From: CAYVUB01 sp964454675
GTDB lineage: Bacteria > Bacteroidota > Bacteroidia > Flavobacteriales > Flavobacteriaceae
Assembly: GCA_964454675.1 (NCBI GenBank)
Contig: CAYVUB010000003.1
Location: 62,001 to 126,000 of the forward strand
Reading direction: 5' to 3'
DNA length: 64,000 nt
The notes under the pieces are model-generated. The model made no database searches, was not told where the DNA came from, and saw only the letters and a list, made by a program, of their open reading frames with translations. How positions within the stretch are numbered: the stretch's first letter is position 1; each line of letters starts with the position of its first letter. The translations under genes and the position numbers were made by a program. Of the stretch, positions 23,093 to 32,376 are shown one piece after another.

Positions 23093-23419
23093 ATGAAGCA
23101 AATACAACTTATTGGACATCTCGGAAAAGATGCCAATGCGACAAAAAAAAATGATTCTTACGTTATCAATTTCAATTTAGCTGTATCAACAAAGTATAAA
23201 GATTCTGAAGGCGTTGAAATTTCGGAAACCGATTGGTTTTCGGTCTTTCTAAGACGGAAACAGGCAAAGAATATTCTACCTTACTTAAAAAAGGGCTCAA
23301 GAGTTTTTGTACAAGGTAGTCCAACGATGAAAGTAACGAAATCAGACGGCAAAGATTATTTAAATTTGACCGTCAATTGCGACAAACTTGATTTGTTAGG
23401 TAGCTCAAAAGATAAATAA
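23093..23419 (+). CDS. ssb: Phage single-stranded DNA-binding protein
   Basis: 108 residues, OB-fold SSB: QLIGHLGKDA at the start, YVINFNLAVS, TDWFSVFLRRKQAKNILPYL and KGSRVFVQGSPTMKV in order. It lacks the long acidic tail of chromosomal SSB, as is common in phage versions. A single-stranded replication stage fits the gene II/X-type replication protein. It is the second-to-last gene before the right attachment site. Confidence 0.85.
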   Translation: MKQIQLIGHLGKDANATKKNDSYVINFNLAVSTKYKDSEGVEISETDWFSVFLRRKQAKNILPYLKKGSRVFVQGSPTMKVTKSDGKDYLNLTVNCDKLDLLGSSKDK

Positions 23420-23420
23420 C

Positions 23421-23579
23421 ATGACTTTTATACCTAAAGATAAAAATCAGGAAAATTTTAAAAGAATTTTTAAAGAGATTGTTAGGCTCGATAAAAAAAC
23501 CGGATATATACATACAAAAATTTTAGTATTGTATTTCGTCGTTCTTTTAAACATATTACTCACGCTATTAGCGTTTTAA
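23421..23579 (+). CDS. Small membrane protein at the right prophage end
   Basis: 52 residues from ATG 23421, one bp after the ssb stop. Basic N-terminus (IFKEIVRLDKKTGYIH) and one C-terminal span (ILVLYFVVLLNILLTLLAF). It stops 10 bp before the right attachment site. No function is recognised. Confidence 0.5.
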   Translation: MTFIPKDKNQENFKRIFKEIVRLDKKTGYIHTKILVLYFVVLLNILLTLLAF

Positions 23580-23589
23580 ATTCAATCAT

Positions 23590-23626
<37 letters not shown>

Positions 23627-23664
23627 TTAACAAATTGAAAAACATATATTTACTAAATTATAAA

Positions 23665-25056
23665 CTATTCTATCCCCTTTATTGATAATGCAACCGTACC
23701 GTCAATTTCTATAAATGCTACAATTGCATCATTTGTAAGTTGTATTTCTTTAAACGAAATCTCACCAAGTTTACCGTTTATAAATACGCCAGGCATCGCG
23801 ACATAATTATTTAAGTATGTGCTGATGTTTGATTTCCCTTCGTCAAGATTAGGTTTTATAGAATACCGGCAATATTGCTGTAATTGTAGTAAAATACTTT
23901 TTGACGCCAGCCAGTTTGCTGTTTTTGCCATCACGCTTTTGGTATCAAGCACATAATCCAGTTGGTCAAGATAAACTTCTTGTGTTACAGCATTATACTG
24001 CGGATAACCTGTAAGATAAATGGTTCCGTTTACGGTACCTTTCATGGTAAGCCCTATGACTAATTTTTTATTATTTTGCCATAGCTCAACATCCTGGACT
24101 GTTACTTTTTTGCTTCCGGAACCAAATTCCTGTCCTTTAAAATTTGCGGTCATTAATTGTGATGCGTGTTCATAAGTTGAAATGGCCGCAATAGTTGTCG
24201 TTACTCGGTTTGGAATAGTTTTTACGGGTTTTAAAACAATTTTGTTACGGTCAAATTTCGCCTTAGGCTCCACTCCTACAATGGTTTCCATAAAACATTT
24301 CATTCCCATGGTAAAATGTATTTCTTCCTTGGTAAGTGTGGCATCGGTTGTGTAAAGTTCGTCAGGAATTATACGCAGCCAGCTGTCATAGGTACTGCTC
24401 ATTTGGAAAGGCTTGCATATTAGTTCCAAAGCATTCAAAACCTGTGGCTTAAAATTCATAGATTTGGCAAGTGCATTATCAATACTGTTTACAATATCGT
24501 CTTTAAACAACGCTATTGCCGGAATAATCAAATTGGTAATAACCACATTCTGCCCTAAAAGTTTCATGGTTGGATGCTCTTTCCAGACCAAAGATATTAA
24601 GGTGGTATTGGTTTTTAAATTCCAGTTGCTCAATCCTACATCACTAAGCATCGTTACCGTGCCATTAAGGTTAAACTCTCGGGTATCAAATAAATCAAAG
24701 CCTAATTTTCGGGTGCCGATTCTGTAAAACAGTTGTGCTTTTAGAGGAAAAACGGTTTTAATTTTGCCTTTTTCATAAGTGATTTTTATAGGTGCTTCTT
24801 TCCATATTTTCATTTTCAGATTATCATCTTCAAAATCGGCATCTTCATAAATCAATCCGGTTAATGTATTGTTTGTCAAGGTTTCAATATCCTTTAATTG
24901 AATGGTTACAGGAATGTTTATAAATGACGGTTCTTGTTTGGTAACAACCTGCTCAACATCTGTGCCTTTTGCAGGTTTGGTGGTCATCAGTTTTTTTGAT
25001 GATGAACATGAAGAAATTAATAAAATGACGACTAAAGCTATAAAAACAGGTTTCAT
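23665..25056 (-). CDS. DUF4403 family lipoprotein
   Basis: 463 residues when started at the Met (25056) giving the lipoprotein signal MKPVFIALVVILLISSCSS. The body is a long beta-rich fold typical of DUF4403 (INIPVTIQLKDIETLTNN near the start, LGQNVVITNLIIPA, LDQLDYVLDTKS). Unknown function, probably in the periplasm or outer membrane and possibly lipid-binding. It marks the chromosomal flank on the right of the prophage. Confidence 0.8.
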   Translation of the reverse strand: MKPVFIALVVILLISSCSSSKKLMTTKPAKGTDVEQVVTKQEPSFINIPVTIQLKDIETLTNNTLTGLIYEDADFEDDNLKMKIWKEAPIKITYEKGKIKTVFPLKAQLFYRIGTRKLGFDLFDTREFNLNGTVTMLSDVGLSNWNLKTNTTLISLVWKEHPTMKLLGQNVVITNLIIPAIALFKDDIVNSIDNALAKSMNFKPQVLNALELICKPFQMSSTYDSWLRIIPDELYTTDATLTKEEIHFTMGMKCFMETIVGVEPKAKFDRNKIVLKPVKTIPNRVTTTIAAISTYEHASQLMTANFKGQEFGSGSKKVTVQDVELWQNNKKLVIGLTMKGTVNGTIYLTGYPQYNAVTQEVYLDQLDYVLDTKSVMAKTANWLASKSILLQLQQYCRYSIKPNLDEGKSNISTYLNNYVAMPGVFINGKLGEISFKEIQLTNDAIVAFIEIDGTVALSIKGIE

Positions 25057-25178
25057 ACAACGGCTCGGAAGTTTTGTGCACAAACTTATCAAAATTTCGT
25101 CAATAAAAAGTTACCAAATATTAACTTCACAAGTTACAGCGGATTAAATTTTATTACATTTGGCAAAAAAATACAACT

Positions 25179-26147
25179 ATGTTAGTTTGGGGAATATTTA
25201 TAGCATTTATCATCATCTGTTTAGCATTGGATTTGGGTGTTTTTAACAGAACGCCGCACATTATAAAAACCAAGGAAGCAACCGTATGGACCAGCATTTG
25301 GGTAACTATTGCATTATGTTTTTCGGGGGTTATTTACTGGTTATTTTCCAACGAATTGATTGATAATCCTACGCAATTGACACCCGATAACGCTGTTTTA
25401 AAATACATTACAGGGTATCTCATTGAATTGTCTTTGAGTATCGATAACGTATTTGTGATAGCCGTTATTTTTTCATCATTTGCAATTCCTCAAAAATACC
25501 AGCACGAAGTGTTATTCTGGGGTATTCTCGGTGCTATCGTATTCAGGGCATTGATGATATTTTTTGGTGTGGCTCTCATCAACAAATTTGACTGGATAAT
25601 TTATGTATTTGGCGTGTTTTTACTGTACACGGCATACAAAATGCTGATGCATAAAGATGAAGGCGAATTTAACCCGAAAAAATCCTTTGTATTCAGAAAC
25701 TTGAAAAAAATCATGCCGATTACCAGTAAAATGGATGGCGATAAATTTTTCATCCGCCGTATGGGTATAAAAGCCGCTACCCCACTTTTTGTGGCGCTTA
25801 TTGTTATTGAGCTTACCGATATTTTATTTGCTTTAGACAGTATTCCGGCAATTCTTGCCATCACTGCCGATCCTTTTATTGTGTTCAGTTCTAATATTTT
25901 TGCTATCTTGGGATTGCGTTCAATGTATTTCCTCATTTCAAATATGCTGTCAAAATTCCGTTATATCAACTACAGTCTTGTTGTTATTTTGACATTTGTA
26001 GGATTAAAAATGTTGTTTGGACACTACCTTAAAAGTCATCATGGGTACGAAATGCCCGAATGGTTATCGCTAAGTGTGATTTTCTTTGCCTTAGCCGGAG
26101 GTGTTGTAGCCTCTGTTCTAATTCCCGAAAAAGAAACCGGAAACTAA
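25179..26147 (+). CDS. TerC-family integral membrane protein
   Basis: 322 residues with about eight to nine spans. The TerC signature is intact: ELSLSIDNVFVIAVIF and ELTDILFALDSIPAI with acidic residues inside the membrane. TerC/Alx proteins handle metal ions such as manganese and help co-translocational metalation or tellurite resistance. It is followed 12 bp later by the pseudouridine synthase gene. Confidence 0.92.
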   Translation: MLVWGIFIAFIIICLALDLGVFNRTPHIIKTKEATVWTSIWVTIALCFSGVIYWLFSNELIDNPTQLTPDNAVLKYITGYLIELSLSIDNVFVIAVIFSSFAIPQKYQHEVLFWGILGAIVFRALMIFFGVALINKFDWIIYVFGVFLLYTAYKMLMHKDEGEFNPKKSFVFRNLKKIMPITSKMDGDKFFIRRMGIKAATPLFVALIVIELTDILFALDSIPAILAITADPFIVFSSNIFAILGLRSMYFLISNMLSKFRYINYSLVVILTFVGLKMLFGHYLKSHHGYEMPEWLSLSVIFFALAGGVVASVLIPEKETGN

Positions 26148-26159
26148 ACAGTCTTAAAA

Positions 26160-26750
26160 ATGCAGTCCAAAAACACTGTTTTGCACAGGCATTTTGCGCT
26201 TTACAAACCTTACGGAATGTTGAGCCAGTTTAAAAGCAATGCAAAACATGAACGTAAAAAGCAGTTTTTAAGTGATTTATATGATTTTCCTGAAGGAACA
26301 ATGCCTGCAGGCCGTCTGGATGAAGATTCCGAAGGTTTGTTGTTGTTAACAACCGACGGTAAATTATCGGATGCTATTTGCAAAGGCTTGCTTGAAAAGG
26401 AATATTATGCGCAGGTTGACGGATTAATTACCAATGAGGCTGTGTTGCAAATGCAGAAAGGTGTCGAAATAGGTTTTAAAGGTATAAAATACGATACGTT
26501 ACCTTGTGACGTGAAGATTTTAAAAAACATCCCGAAATTTCCCGAACGTAAGCGTAAAATTCGCGATGACCGCCACGGCCCTACCTCATGGATTTCCATA
26601 ACTTTACACGAGGGGAAATTCAGGCAGGTGCGTAAAATGACGTCTGCCGTTGGTTATCCTACATTACGGCTACTGCGCGTACGGATTGGCAATGTTCATT
26701 TGGGAAATTTACAGCCGGGCGAAGTTACAGAGCTAAAAACCGTGTATTAA
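26160..26750 (+). CDS. 23S rRNA pseudouridine synthase, RluE/RsuA family
   Basis: 196 residues. The catalytic motif GRLDEDSEGLLLLTTDG contains the active-site Asp, and the C-terminal LHEGKFRQVRKMTSAVG is the family RNA-contact motif. There is no N-terminal S4 domain, as in RluE. The stop is 1 codon over the end of the convergent cold-shock gene (4-bp overlap). RluE modifies 23S rRNA; the exact site is assumed from family. Confidence 0.88.
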   Translation: MQSKNTVLHRHFALYKPYGMLSQFKSNAKHERKKQFLSDLYDFPEGTMPAGRLDEDSEGLLLLTTDGKLSDAICKGLLEKEYYAQVDGLITNEAVLQMQKGVEIGFKGIKYDTLPCDVKILKNIPKFPERKRKIRDDRHGPTSWISITLHEGKFRQVRKMTSAVGYPTLRLLRVRIGNVHLGNLQPGEVTELKTVY

Positions 26751-27193
26751 ACCTTTTTTACTTTTACGGCATTCATCCCTTTCATACCGCGTTCCAGTTC
26801 AAAAGTTACTTTATCATTTTCGGCAATAGTGTCCAGCAATCCGCTTACGTGACAAAAGTATTTTTCGCTGTTCTCTGCATCAATGATAAACCCGAAGCCT
26901 TTTGAGTTGTCAAAAAAGGAAACTTTTCCCTTACGTACAGGATCTTCTTCCGGAAGGTCTTCTCGTTTAGGAATACCAATCTCAATACTACCGGCATCAA
27001 CCACTATTTTATCATCGGGATTTGGTGGTGTATCGGTAAGATTTCCGTACTGATCTACATAAGCAAACTGAATACCTTTATGTTCTTTGGACTCTGTTTT
27101 TTTTGCTTCTTTTTTCTTTAATTTCTCGTCACGCTTTTTTAAACGTGCCTTTTCTTTTTCAATTTTGTTAAATGTCTGATGTGACTTTGCCAT
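26747..27193 (-). CDS. Cold-shock-domain protein with charged N-terminal extension
   Basis: 148 residues. The C-terminal cold-shock domain (about residues 88-148) has RNP1-like KGFGFI and RNP2-like YFCHVS. The first 45 residues are Lys/Glu-rich (KIEKEKARLKKRDEKLKKK), probably a coiled helix. It binds single-stranded RNA or DNA. Such long CspA-like proteins are common in flavobacteria. Confidence 0.87.
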   Translation of the reverse strand: MAKSHQTFNKIEKEKARLKKRDEKLKKKEAKKTESKEHKGIQFAYVDQYGNLTDTPPNPDDKIVVDAGSIEIGIPKREDLPEEDPVRKGKVSFFDNSKGFGFIIDAENSEKYFCHVSGLLDTIAENDKVTFELERGMKGMNAVKVKKV

Positions 27194-27412
27194 TCGTTTT
27201 TTAAAATATTAATTAATAGGATATTGTACTGCTAAACGAATGATTAAGGTGGGCAATTTTTTAAATTGAAGACTCAAACGATCAATCTAGTGGAAACAAT
27301 GGATATGAAATTAGGGAATTTTCAGCAAAATTCCTAAACCCTTACAAAGATATGTCATAGTAATTGATTTTTGTATGTTGTGTGAAAATATTCTTTTAGG
27401 TAGCTTGTTTAC

Positions 27413-27614
27413 ATCAAAAATACCTTTGCTTTTTTAGGGTACAACTTTGTAGGGAATGCAGAGTTGTCAAAGAGTGGTATTCAATATTAAAGGAAATGAT
27501 TTCAGATTGGTTGTTTCAATAAATTTCAAGAGAAAAGCGTGTTATACCATTTGGTTCGTAACTCACAAAGAATATGACAAAATAAACGTGGAAACAATAC
27601 AATTTGAACTATAA
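27413..27614 (+). pseudogene. higB-like toxin fragment
   Basis: A clear HigB C-terminal half reads RVVFNIKGNDFRLVVSINF...FVTHKEYDKINVETI (27465-27601), stopping at 27612-27614. A more upstream fragment, IKNTFAFLGYNFVGN (27413-27457), matches the part before it but lies in another frame, and further upstream stops interrupt. The N-terminal half and the higA antitoxin are missing. Seen: frame break and truncation. Known: the VFNIKGN and THxEYDKI motifs of the HigB mRNA interferase family. The rest of 27194-27719 shows no gene. Confidence 0.7.
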
Positions 27615-27719
27615 AAAACAAAAACTAATGTACGTGCAGCTTTTCGTAGATGCGTTTGATGTGGGTCTGACGGTTTCGACAGCTAACATAAGTATGACAA
27701 ATCGGTATGATGATTCGCT

Positions 27720-28838
27720 TTACATTCCTACAAACGTTCTGAAATTTTCTTTAGAAACAATGGTAACTTCAGCATTGTATGCTTTTACAAAATTATCGGG
27801 TATATTTGCTTTTGCTTTAGGATTCCATTTGAACTTAAAACCACTTATTTTTCCGTCGGTTTCTTCCACATAATCAATTTCCTGTTGTTGTTTGGTCCTC
27901 CAGAAATAACGGTTGCAATATTTTTTGTGATAATGATTGTGCTTTAATCTTTCGGACATCAAAAAATTTTCCCATAATGCTCCAATATCATTTCTGAGTT
28001 CCAAAGGGTTAAAATTCTGAATGAGTGCATTACGAACACCATTGTCATAAAAGTAAATTTTGCGGTTGGTTTTGATTTCGTTGCGAAGATTACGACTAAA
28101 CGAAGTAAGCGGATAAATAATATATGAAAGCTCCAATAAATGAATGTAATTGGAAACCGTATTCTTGTCAACTCCCGTAAACTGTGCAATTTCGTTGTAA
28201 CTAACCTCGTTCCCTACATGGAAAGCCAATGCACGAAGGATTTTCTCCAAAACTTCAGGCTTTTTTATGTTCCCGAAAGCCAAAATATCTTTGAACAGGT
28301 AACTTTGGGTAATCTCATTCAAAATCCCCTGTTCTTCACCCCTGTTATTGATAACATCAGGATAAAACCCGTAAATAAGACGATTTTCCAAATCGCTTAC
28401 CGCATCTAAATATCCTTGGGATTTTTCGTATTCCTCATACGAAATCGGAAAAAGAAAATACTCAAATTTTCTTCCTGTAAGCGGTTCGTTAGTTTGATTT
28501 CTGAGTTCAAAAGCCGATGAGCCGCTCATAATCAACTGTACCTCTTTGAACTGGTCGTGGATTATTTTTGCGGTCATACCCATATTTTCTATTCGTTGTG
28601 CTTCATCTATAAAAACAATCCGATGATTTCCGATAATGGTCTCAATCTCTTTTGTATTTGGATTCGTCAGGGTTTCTCTTACCAGAGGGTCATCGCCGTC
28701 AAGAAATAAAAAATCCTTTTCTTTTAAAACTTCCTTGATGAGCGTTGTTTTTCCTACCTGTCTTGCACCTATGACAATAATGGTTTTACCTTTAAATAAC
28801 TGGTTTGAAATTGTGCTTTTGATAATCCTGTCAATCAT
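27720..28838 (-). CDS. AAA ATPase with DUF4143 domain
   Basis: 372 residues. Walker A GARQVGKTTLIKEVL (about 23-37), Walker B RIVFIDEAQRI, sensor-like IMSGSSAFELRN, then the C-terminal DUF4143 region with a winged-helix (SYNEIAQFTGVDKNTVSNYI) and a nuclease-like end (FWRTKQQQEIDYVEETDGKI). The family is widespread, of uncertain function, and often lies in accessory DNA near toxin-antitoxin genes, as here beside the higB relic. Unusual tandem inverted repeats lie upstream of the start. Confidence 0.82.
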   Translation of the reverse strand: MIDRIIKSTISNQLFKGKTIIVIGARQVGKTTLIKEVLKEKDFLFLDGDDPLVRETLTNPNTKEIETIIGNHRIVFIDEAQRIENMGMTAKIIHDQFKEVQLIMSGSSAFELRNQTNEPLTGRKFEYFLFPISYEEYEKSQGYLDAVSDLENRLIYGFYPDVINNRGEEQGILNEITQSYLFKDILAFGNIKKPEVLEKILRALAFHVGNEVSYNEIAQFTGVDKNTVSNYIHLLELSYIIYPLTSFSRNLRNEIKTNRKIYFYDNGVRNALIQNFNPLELRNDIGALWENFLMSERLKHNHYHKKYCNRYFWRTKQQQEIDYVEETDGKISGFKFKWNPKAKANIPDNFVKAYNAEVTIVSKENFRTFVGM

Positions 28839-28852
28839 AACAAATTTATTTA

Positions 28853-28912
28853 TTCATCAAAAGTAATGCTTTTTGGTGAATAAACTCACCAAAAGTTAAT
28901 CTTTTTGGTGAA
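28853..28912. promoter_or_regulatory. Tandem inverted-repeat operator candidate
   Basis: Two palindromes 32 bp apart: TTCATCAAAAG..CTTTTTGGTGAA (28853-28880) and CTCACCAAAAG..CTTTTTGGTGAA (28885-28912). They are directly upstream of the ATPase start codon and could bind an autoregulator. Confidence 0.6.
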
Positions 28913-29059
28913 TTGAAATTCTTTTTTGACCGTTTATTTTCAGGGAAACGATGACGCATTACACCAGCCGCTCCCGTATGGCTTTACTATATTGGGCATA
29001 ATACCAGAAATACCGGAATATATTTTCTTAAAATCTGCATAGGCAGTATGGTTTTATCT

Positions 29060-29938
29060 TTACTTTTTCAACTCAGGATACGGTACGAAATCTTTTTCTC
29101 CGGGCACTTTAGGGAAGCGTTGCTGCTTCCAGTCATCTTTGGCTTGTGCCAAACGTTCTTTACTTGACGATACAAAATTCCAGTCAATAAACCGTTCTTC
29201 TGGAAACGGTGTGCCTCCAAAAATATAAACGGTCGTCTCTGCCCCTATTTCAAATTCGCACAGTTTTGTATCATTGGCTATCAATATTTGCTTAGGTTGA
29301 TAGATATTGTTTCCGCTTTTAATATGGCCTTCCAAAATATACAAGGCACTTTCTCCAAACAAATCGTTGCCAATATTCAGTTTTTGTGCTGTCGTGCTTT
29401 TAATTTCAATAAAATACAAATCGCTGTGTACCGGCACGGGTGACTGTCTGCCAAAAGCTTTACCGGCAATGAGTTTTATACTTACATTATTTTGTTCCCA
29501 CTGCGGAATATCACCGGCTTCAATATGAGTAAATGAAGGCTCGGTTTCTTCTAATGATTTTGGAAGCGCTACCCATATTTGCAATCCATGAAGACTTTTA
29601 TCAGAAGTTCTTAAATATTGAGGTGTTCTTTCGGAATGTACAACACCTTTTCCGGCAGTCATCCAGTTAACAGCTCCGGGTTGAATTTCCATATTGGCAC
29701 CTGTACTGTCTTTATGCATAATAGATCCTTCAAAAAGATAGGTTAATGTTGACAGCCCAATATGCGGATGCGGCGGCACATCAAGGTTTTCATAATCTTT
29801 AAGTTGTGCAGGTCCCATGTGGTCAATGAATACAAACGGACCCACAGCCCGTTTTTGACGAAACGGCAGTAATCGTCCTACCATAAAATTGCCGATACTG
29901 GCGGCACGTTCTTCAATAATCAGGGAAATATTGGACAT
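29060..29938 (-). CDS. Pirin family protein
   Basis: 292 residues from the ATG at 29938 (MSNISLIIEERAASIG), which has a good purine-rich upstream sequence; an in-frame upstream ATG would add nine residues. The pirin metal ligands are seen in PPHPHIGLSTLTYLFEGSIMHKDS (His-x-His) and ERTPQ. Bicupin fold; some pirins are quercetinases, others regulators. The substrate is unknown. Confidence 0.9.
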   Translation of the reverse strand: MSNISLIIEERAASIGNFMVGRLLPFRQKRAVGPFVFIDHMGPAQLKDYENLDVPPHPHIGLSTLTYLFEGSIMHKDSTGANMEIQPGAVNWMTAGKGVVHSERTPQYLRTSDKSLHGLQIWVALPKSLEETEPSFTHIEAGDIPQWEQNNVSIKLIAGKAFGRQSPVPVHSDLYFIEIKSTTAQKLNIGNDLFGESALYILEGHIKSGNNIYQPKQILIANDTKLCEFEIGAETTVYIFGGTPFPEERFIDWNFVSSSKERLAQAKDDWKQQRFPKVPGEKDFVPYPELKK

Positions 29939-30122
29939 AGCTTTTCTTTTTTGTGCTTTAACCAAAGATACTTTTTTTTTGGTTCAGCAGGCAAAACGTT
30001 TAAAGGTTTTCCCTAACCTTCCAAACTAAAAGAAATTTAAAAGTCAATTTCAGATTAAATAGGCTATCTGTTTAATTACCATAGCAAAATGTGTAACTAT
30101 TATACATCAATTGAAGCATAGT

Positions 30123-30137
30123 GTGTAAAATTTACAC
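30123..30137. promoter_or_regulatory. 15-bp near-perfect palindrome upstream of the glycosyltransferase
   Basis: GTGTAAA-A-TTTACAC, 105 bp before the gene start. It is a plausible dimeric regulator site; the regulator is unknown. Confidence 0.45.
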
Positions 30138-30242
30138 GTTTTTTTGTATCAAACAATATGTAAATCATTGCAAACAAGGATATAATAGCAGTGGTACAGG
30201 CATTGCTCTTTTATTAGCCAACAATGTATAATAAATTTTAAT

Positions 30243-31682
30243 ATGAAAATTGAAACCATAGCATCTGAATCACTATTTACATCAGGAAATAACCATAACA
30301 GAACGCATTTAAACCATTCTGTTTTTCGTACAAAGACACCAAAAGAAACATCAAATCTTTTAAATAGTGTTATACTTACGGGTACATTTTTACTGATGAT
30401 TGGCGGTATTTTTTCGGCATATCTGTTTTATAATGATTTTGCACAGATCAGAACAGAAAGATTAAATTCGGTATGGGGATTAACACTTATTATCATTACG
30501 ACTTCGCTGTTTGTTTTTAAAGCAGGATTTTTTATATACAAATTATATCTATATTTTAAATACAAGCCAATAGCATCCGTTACAGATGAGTTTTTGCCTG
30601 CCTGCACCGTGATTGTTCCTGCGTATAACGAAGGAAAACAGGTTTGGGCAACGTTGATGAGCCTGGCGGAAAGCAATTATCCTAAAGGGAAATTACAGCT
30701 TCTTGCTATTGATGACGGCAGTAAAGATGATACCTGGTACTGGATGCTGGAAGCCAAAAAAACACTTGGCGACAGATTGAGTATTTACCAGCAGCCTGTA
30801 AACAAAGGTAAGCGTCATGCGCTATACCGCGGATTCAATCTTGGTACAGGCGATGTTTTTGTAACTGTAGATAGTGATTCTATCGTTAAGGCAGATACTT
30901 TAAGAAATCTCGTAAGCCCTTTTGTAGTTAATGAAAAATGTGGTGCTGTTGCCGGAAACATAAGAGTACTTAACAACGAAAAATCTGTATTGCCAAAAAT
31001 GCTCAACGTGAGTTTTGTGCTGAGTTTTGAATTTGTACGTTCTGCCGAAAGCACCCTGGACTCTGTACTTTGCACACCCGGTGCATTGGCAGCATATCGT
31101 AAAACAGCAGTTTTTGCCTGTTTACAGGATTGGATTAACCAGACATTTATGGGAAAACCGTCTGATATAGGAGAAGATCGTGCCATGACAAATATGATTT
31201 TAAAACAAGGGTATCATGTGTTGTTTCAAAAAAACGCTTATGCTTATACCAATGTACCGGAAAAATACAAAGGACTGTACAAAATGTTCATACGTTGGGG
31301 ACGCAGCAATGTTCGGGAAAATATCATGATGTCAAAATTTGTGTTTAAATCGTTCAGAGAAGAATCAAAAACAGGGACACGGTTATTATTCTTAAATCAG
31401 GCAGTAAAAATCATTATGAGCTACCCTTTTATGTTGTTTATGCTGATTTTTGTCGTAACACATCCGTTATTGTTTTTGAGCTCTACCCTTTTGAGTATTT
31501 TGATTATATCAAGTTTTCCTGTGTTGTTTTATTCCAAAAGATATAAAAACATAACCGAATCTCTATGGGCATTTCCATACAGTATTTTATATGCTTTCGG
31601 GTTGTTCTGGATTACACCTTATGCTATTGCTACTGCTGCCAGAAGAGGCTGGTTAACTCGGGATTTGGCAGATAATAAATAA
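30243..31682 (+). CDS. Membrane GT2 glycosyltransferase (IcaA/HAS-like)
   Basis: 479 residues. Two N-terminal spans, then the GT2 domain: TVIVPAYNEG (about 123), AIDDGSKDD, VTVDSDS (DxD), GEDRAMTN (catalytic GED) and RWGRSNVREN (Q/RxxRW variant), followed by C-terminal spans. This architecture is that of processive polysaccharide synthases such as poly-N-acetylglucosamine or hyaluronan synthase. No exporter or deacetylase gene is adjacent. A palindrome lies upstream. Confidence 0.85.
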   Translation: MKIETIASESLFTSGNNHNRTHLNHSVFRTKTPKETSNLLNSVILTGTFLLMIGGIFSAYLFYNDFAQIRTERLNSVWGLTLIIITTSLFVFKAGFFIYKLYLYFKYKPIASVTDEFLPACTVIVPAYNEGKQVWATLMSLAESNYPKGKLQLLAIDDGSKDDTWYWMLEAKKTLGDRLSIYQQPVNKGKRHALYRGFNLGTGDVFVTVDSDSIVKADTLRNLVSPFVVNEKCGAVAGNIRVLNNEKSVLPKMLNVSFVLSFEFVRSAESTLDSVLCTPGALAAYRKTAVFACLQDWINQTFMGKPSDIGEDRAMTNMILKQGYHVLFQKNAYAYTNVPEKYKGLYKMFIRWGRSNVRENIMMSKFVFKSFREESKTGTRLLFLNQAVKIIMSYPFMLFMLIFVVTHPLLFLSSTLLSILIISSFPVLFYSKRYKNITESLWAFPYSILYAFGLFWITPYAIATAARRGWLTRDLADNK

Positions 31683-31719
31683 GTTAGGAGTAAATTGGTT
31701 TATTTGCAGGCGGGAGGTT

Positions 31720-32274
31720 TTACAGTTTTAACAGACCACGAAAACCTCTCGCTCCATAATAAGATTCGGCACCGTTATGATAGATAAACACCCGCCCATA
31801 ACGATAATCTCCAAAAATTGCGCCTCCAAGTTTCCTTACATCTGCGGGAGTTACAATCCAGCTGGATGTTTTTGTATCAAAAGATCCTAATTGCTGCAAC
31901 TCAAAATATTGCTGTTCTGTCAATAGTTCAATACCCATTTGTGCAGCCATACCTACGGCACTATGTTTTGGTTTATGCTCTTTTCTTGATGCCAAGGCTT
32001 CCGGATCGTAGCAAATACTTCTTCGTCCTTTTGGACTTTCTGTTGAACAATCACAAAACAGATACTGATTGTTTTCTGCGTCAAAACCTATAACATCGGG
32101 TTCGCCTCCTGTCTCTTCCATTTGGTTAAGTGCCCATAGCTTCTTAGGATTTGCTCTGAGTTTTGTTTCTATATGGTTCCAATTAAGCGTTTTGTGCCGG
32201 CTCATATTCTTTTCAAAACGATTGCGCAAACTATCGAGCAATGTTTCGGTTTTTTCTTGGGATAGTGTCTTCAT
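31720..32274 (-). CDS. DUF4256 family protein
   Basis: 184 residues with the DUF4256 signature: LNWNHIETKLRANPKKLWAL, MEETGGEPDVIGFD, CSTESPKGRRSICYD and SWIVTPADVRKLGGAIFGD. Soluble and of unknown function; conserved as a stand-alone protein. Convergent with the glycosyltransferase and divergent from the symporter gene. Confidence 0.85.
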   Translation of the reverse strand: MKTLSQEKTETLLDSLRNRFEKNMSRHKTLNWNHIETKLRANPKKLWALNQMEETGGEPDVIGFDAENNQYLFCDCSTESPKGRRSICYDPEALASRKEHKPKHSAVGMAAQMGIELLTEQQYFELQQLGSFDTKTSSWIVTPADVRKLGGAIFGDYRYGRVFIYHNGAESYYGARGFRGLLKL

Positions 32275-32376
32275 ACTATAAATTTTACTGCAAAATACAA
32301 TCTAAAATTTTATTGCTGAAATTCGCTTCAAAATAAGTTTTGAATAAAGTATTTTTGCAGTATCATTCTTTTTCCT

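Noticed and set aside
27603..27614. TTTGAACTATAA, an exact XerC-arm match
   Set aside because: It is the coding end of the higB relic and no XerD arm follows.
27655..27700. GGGTCTGACGGTTTCGACAGC, resembling a tmRNA 5' end
   Set aside because: No tmRNA body, tag frame or 3' acceptor end follows before the ATPase gene.
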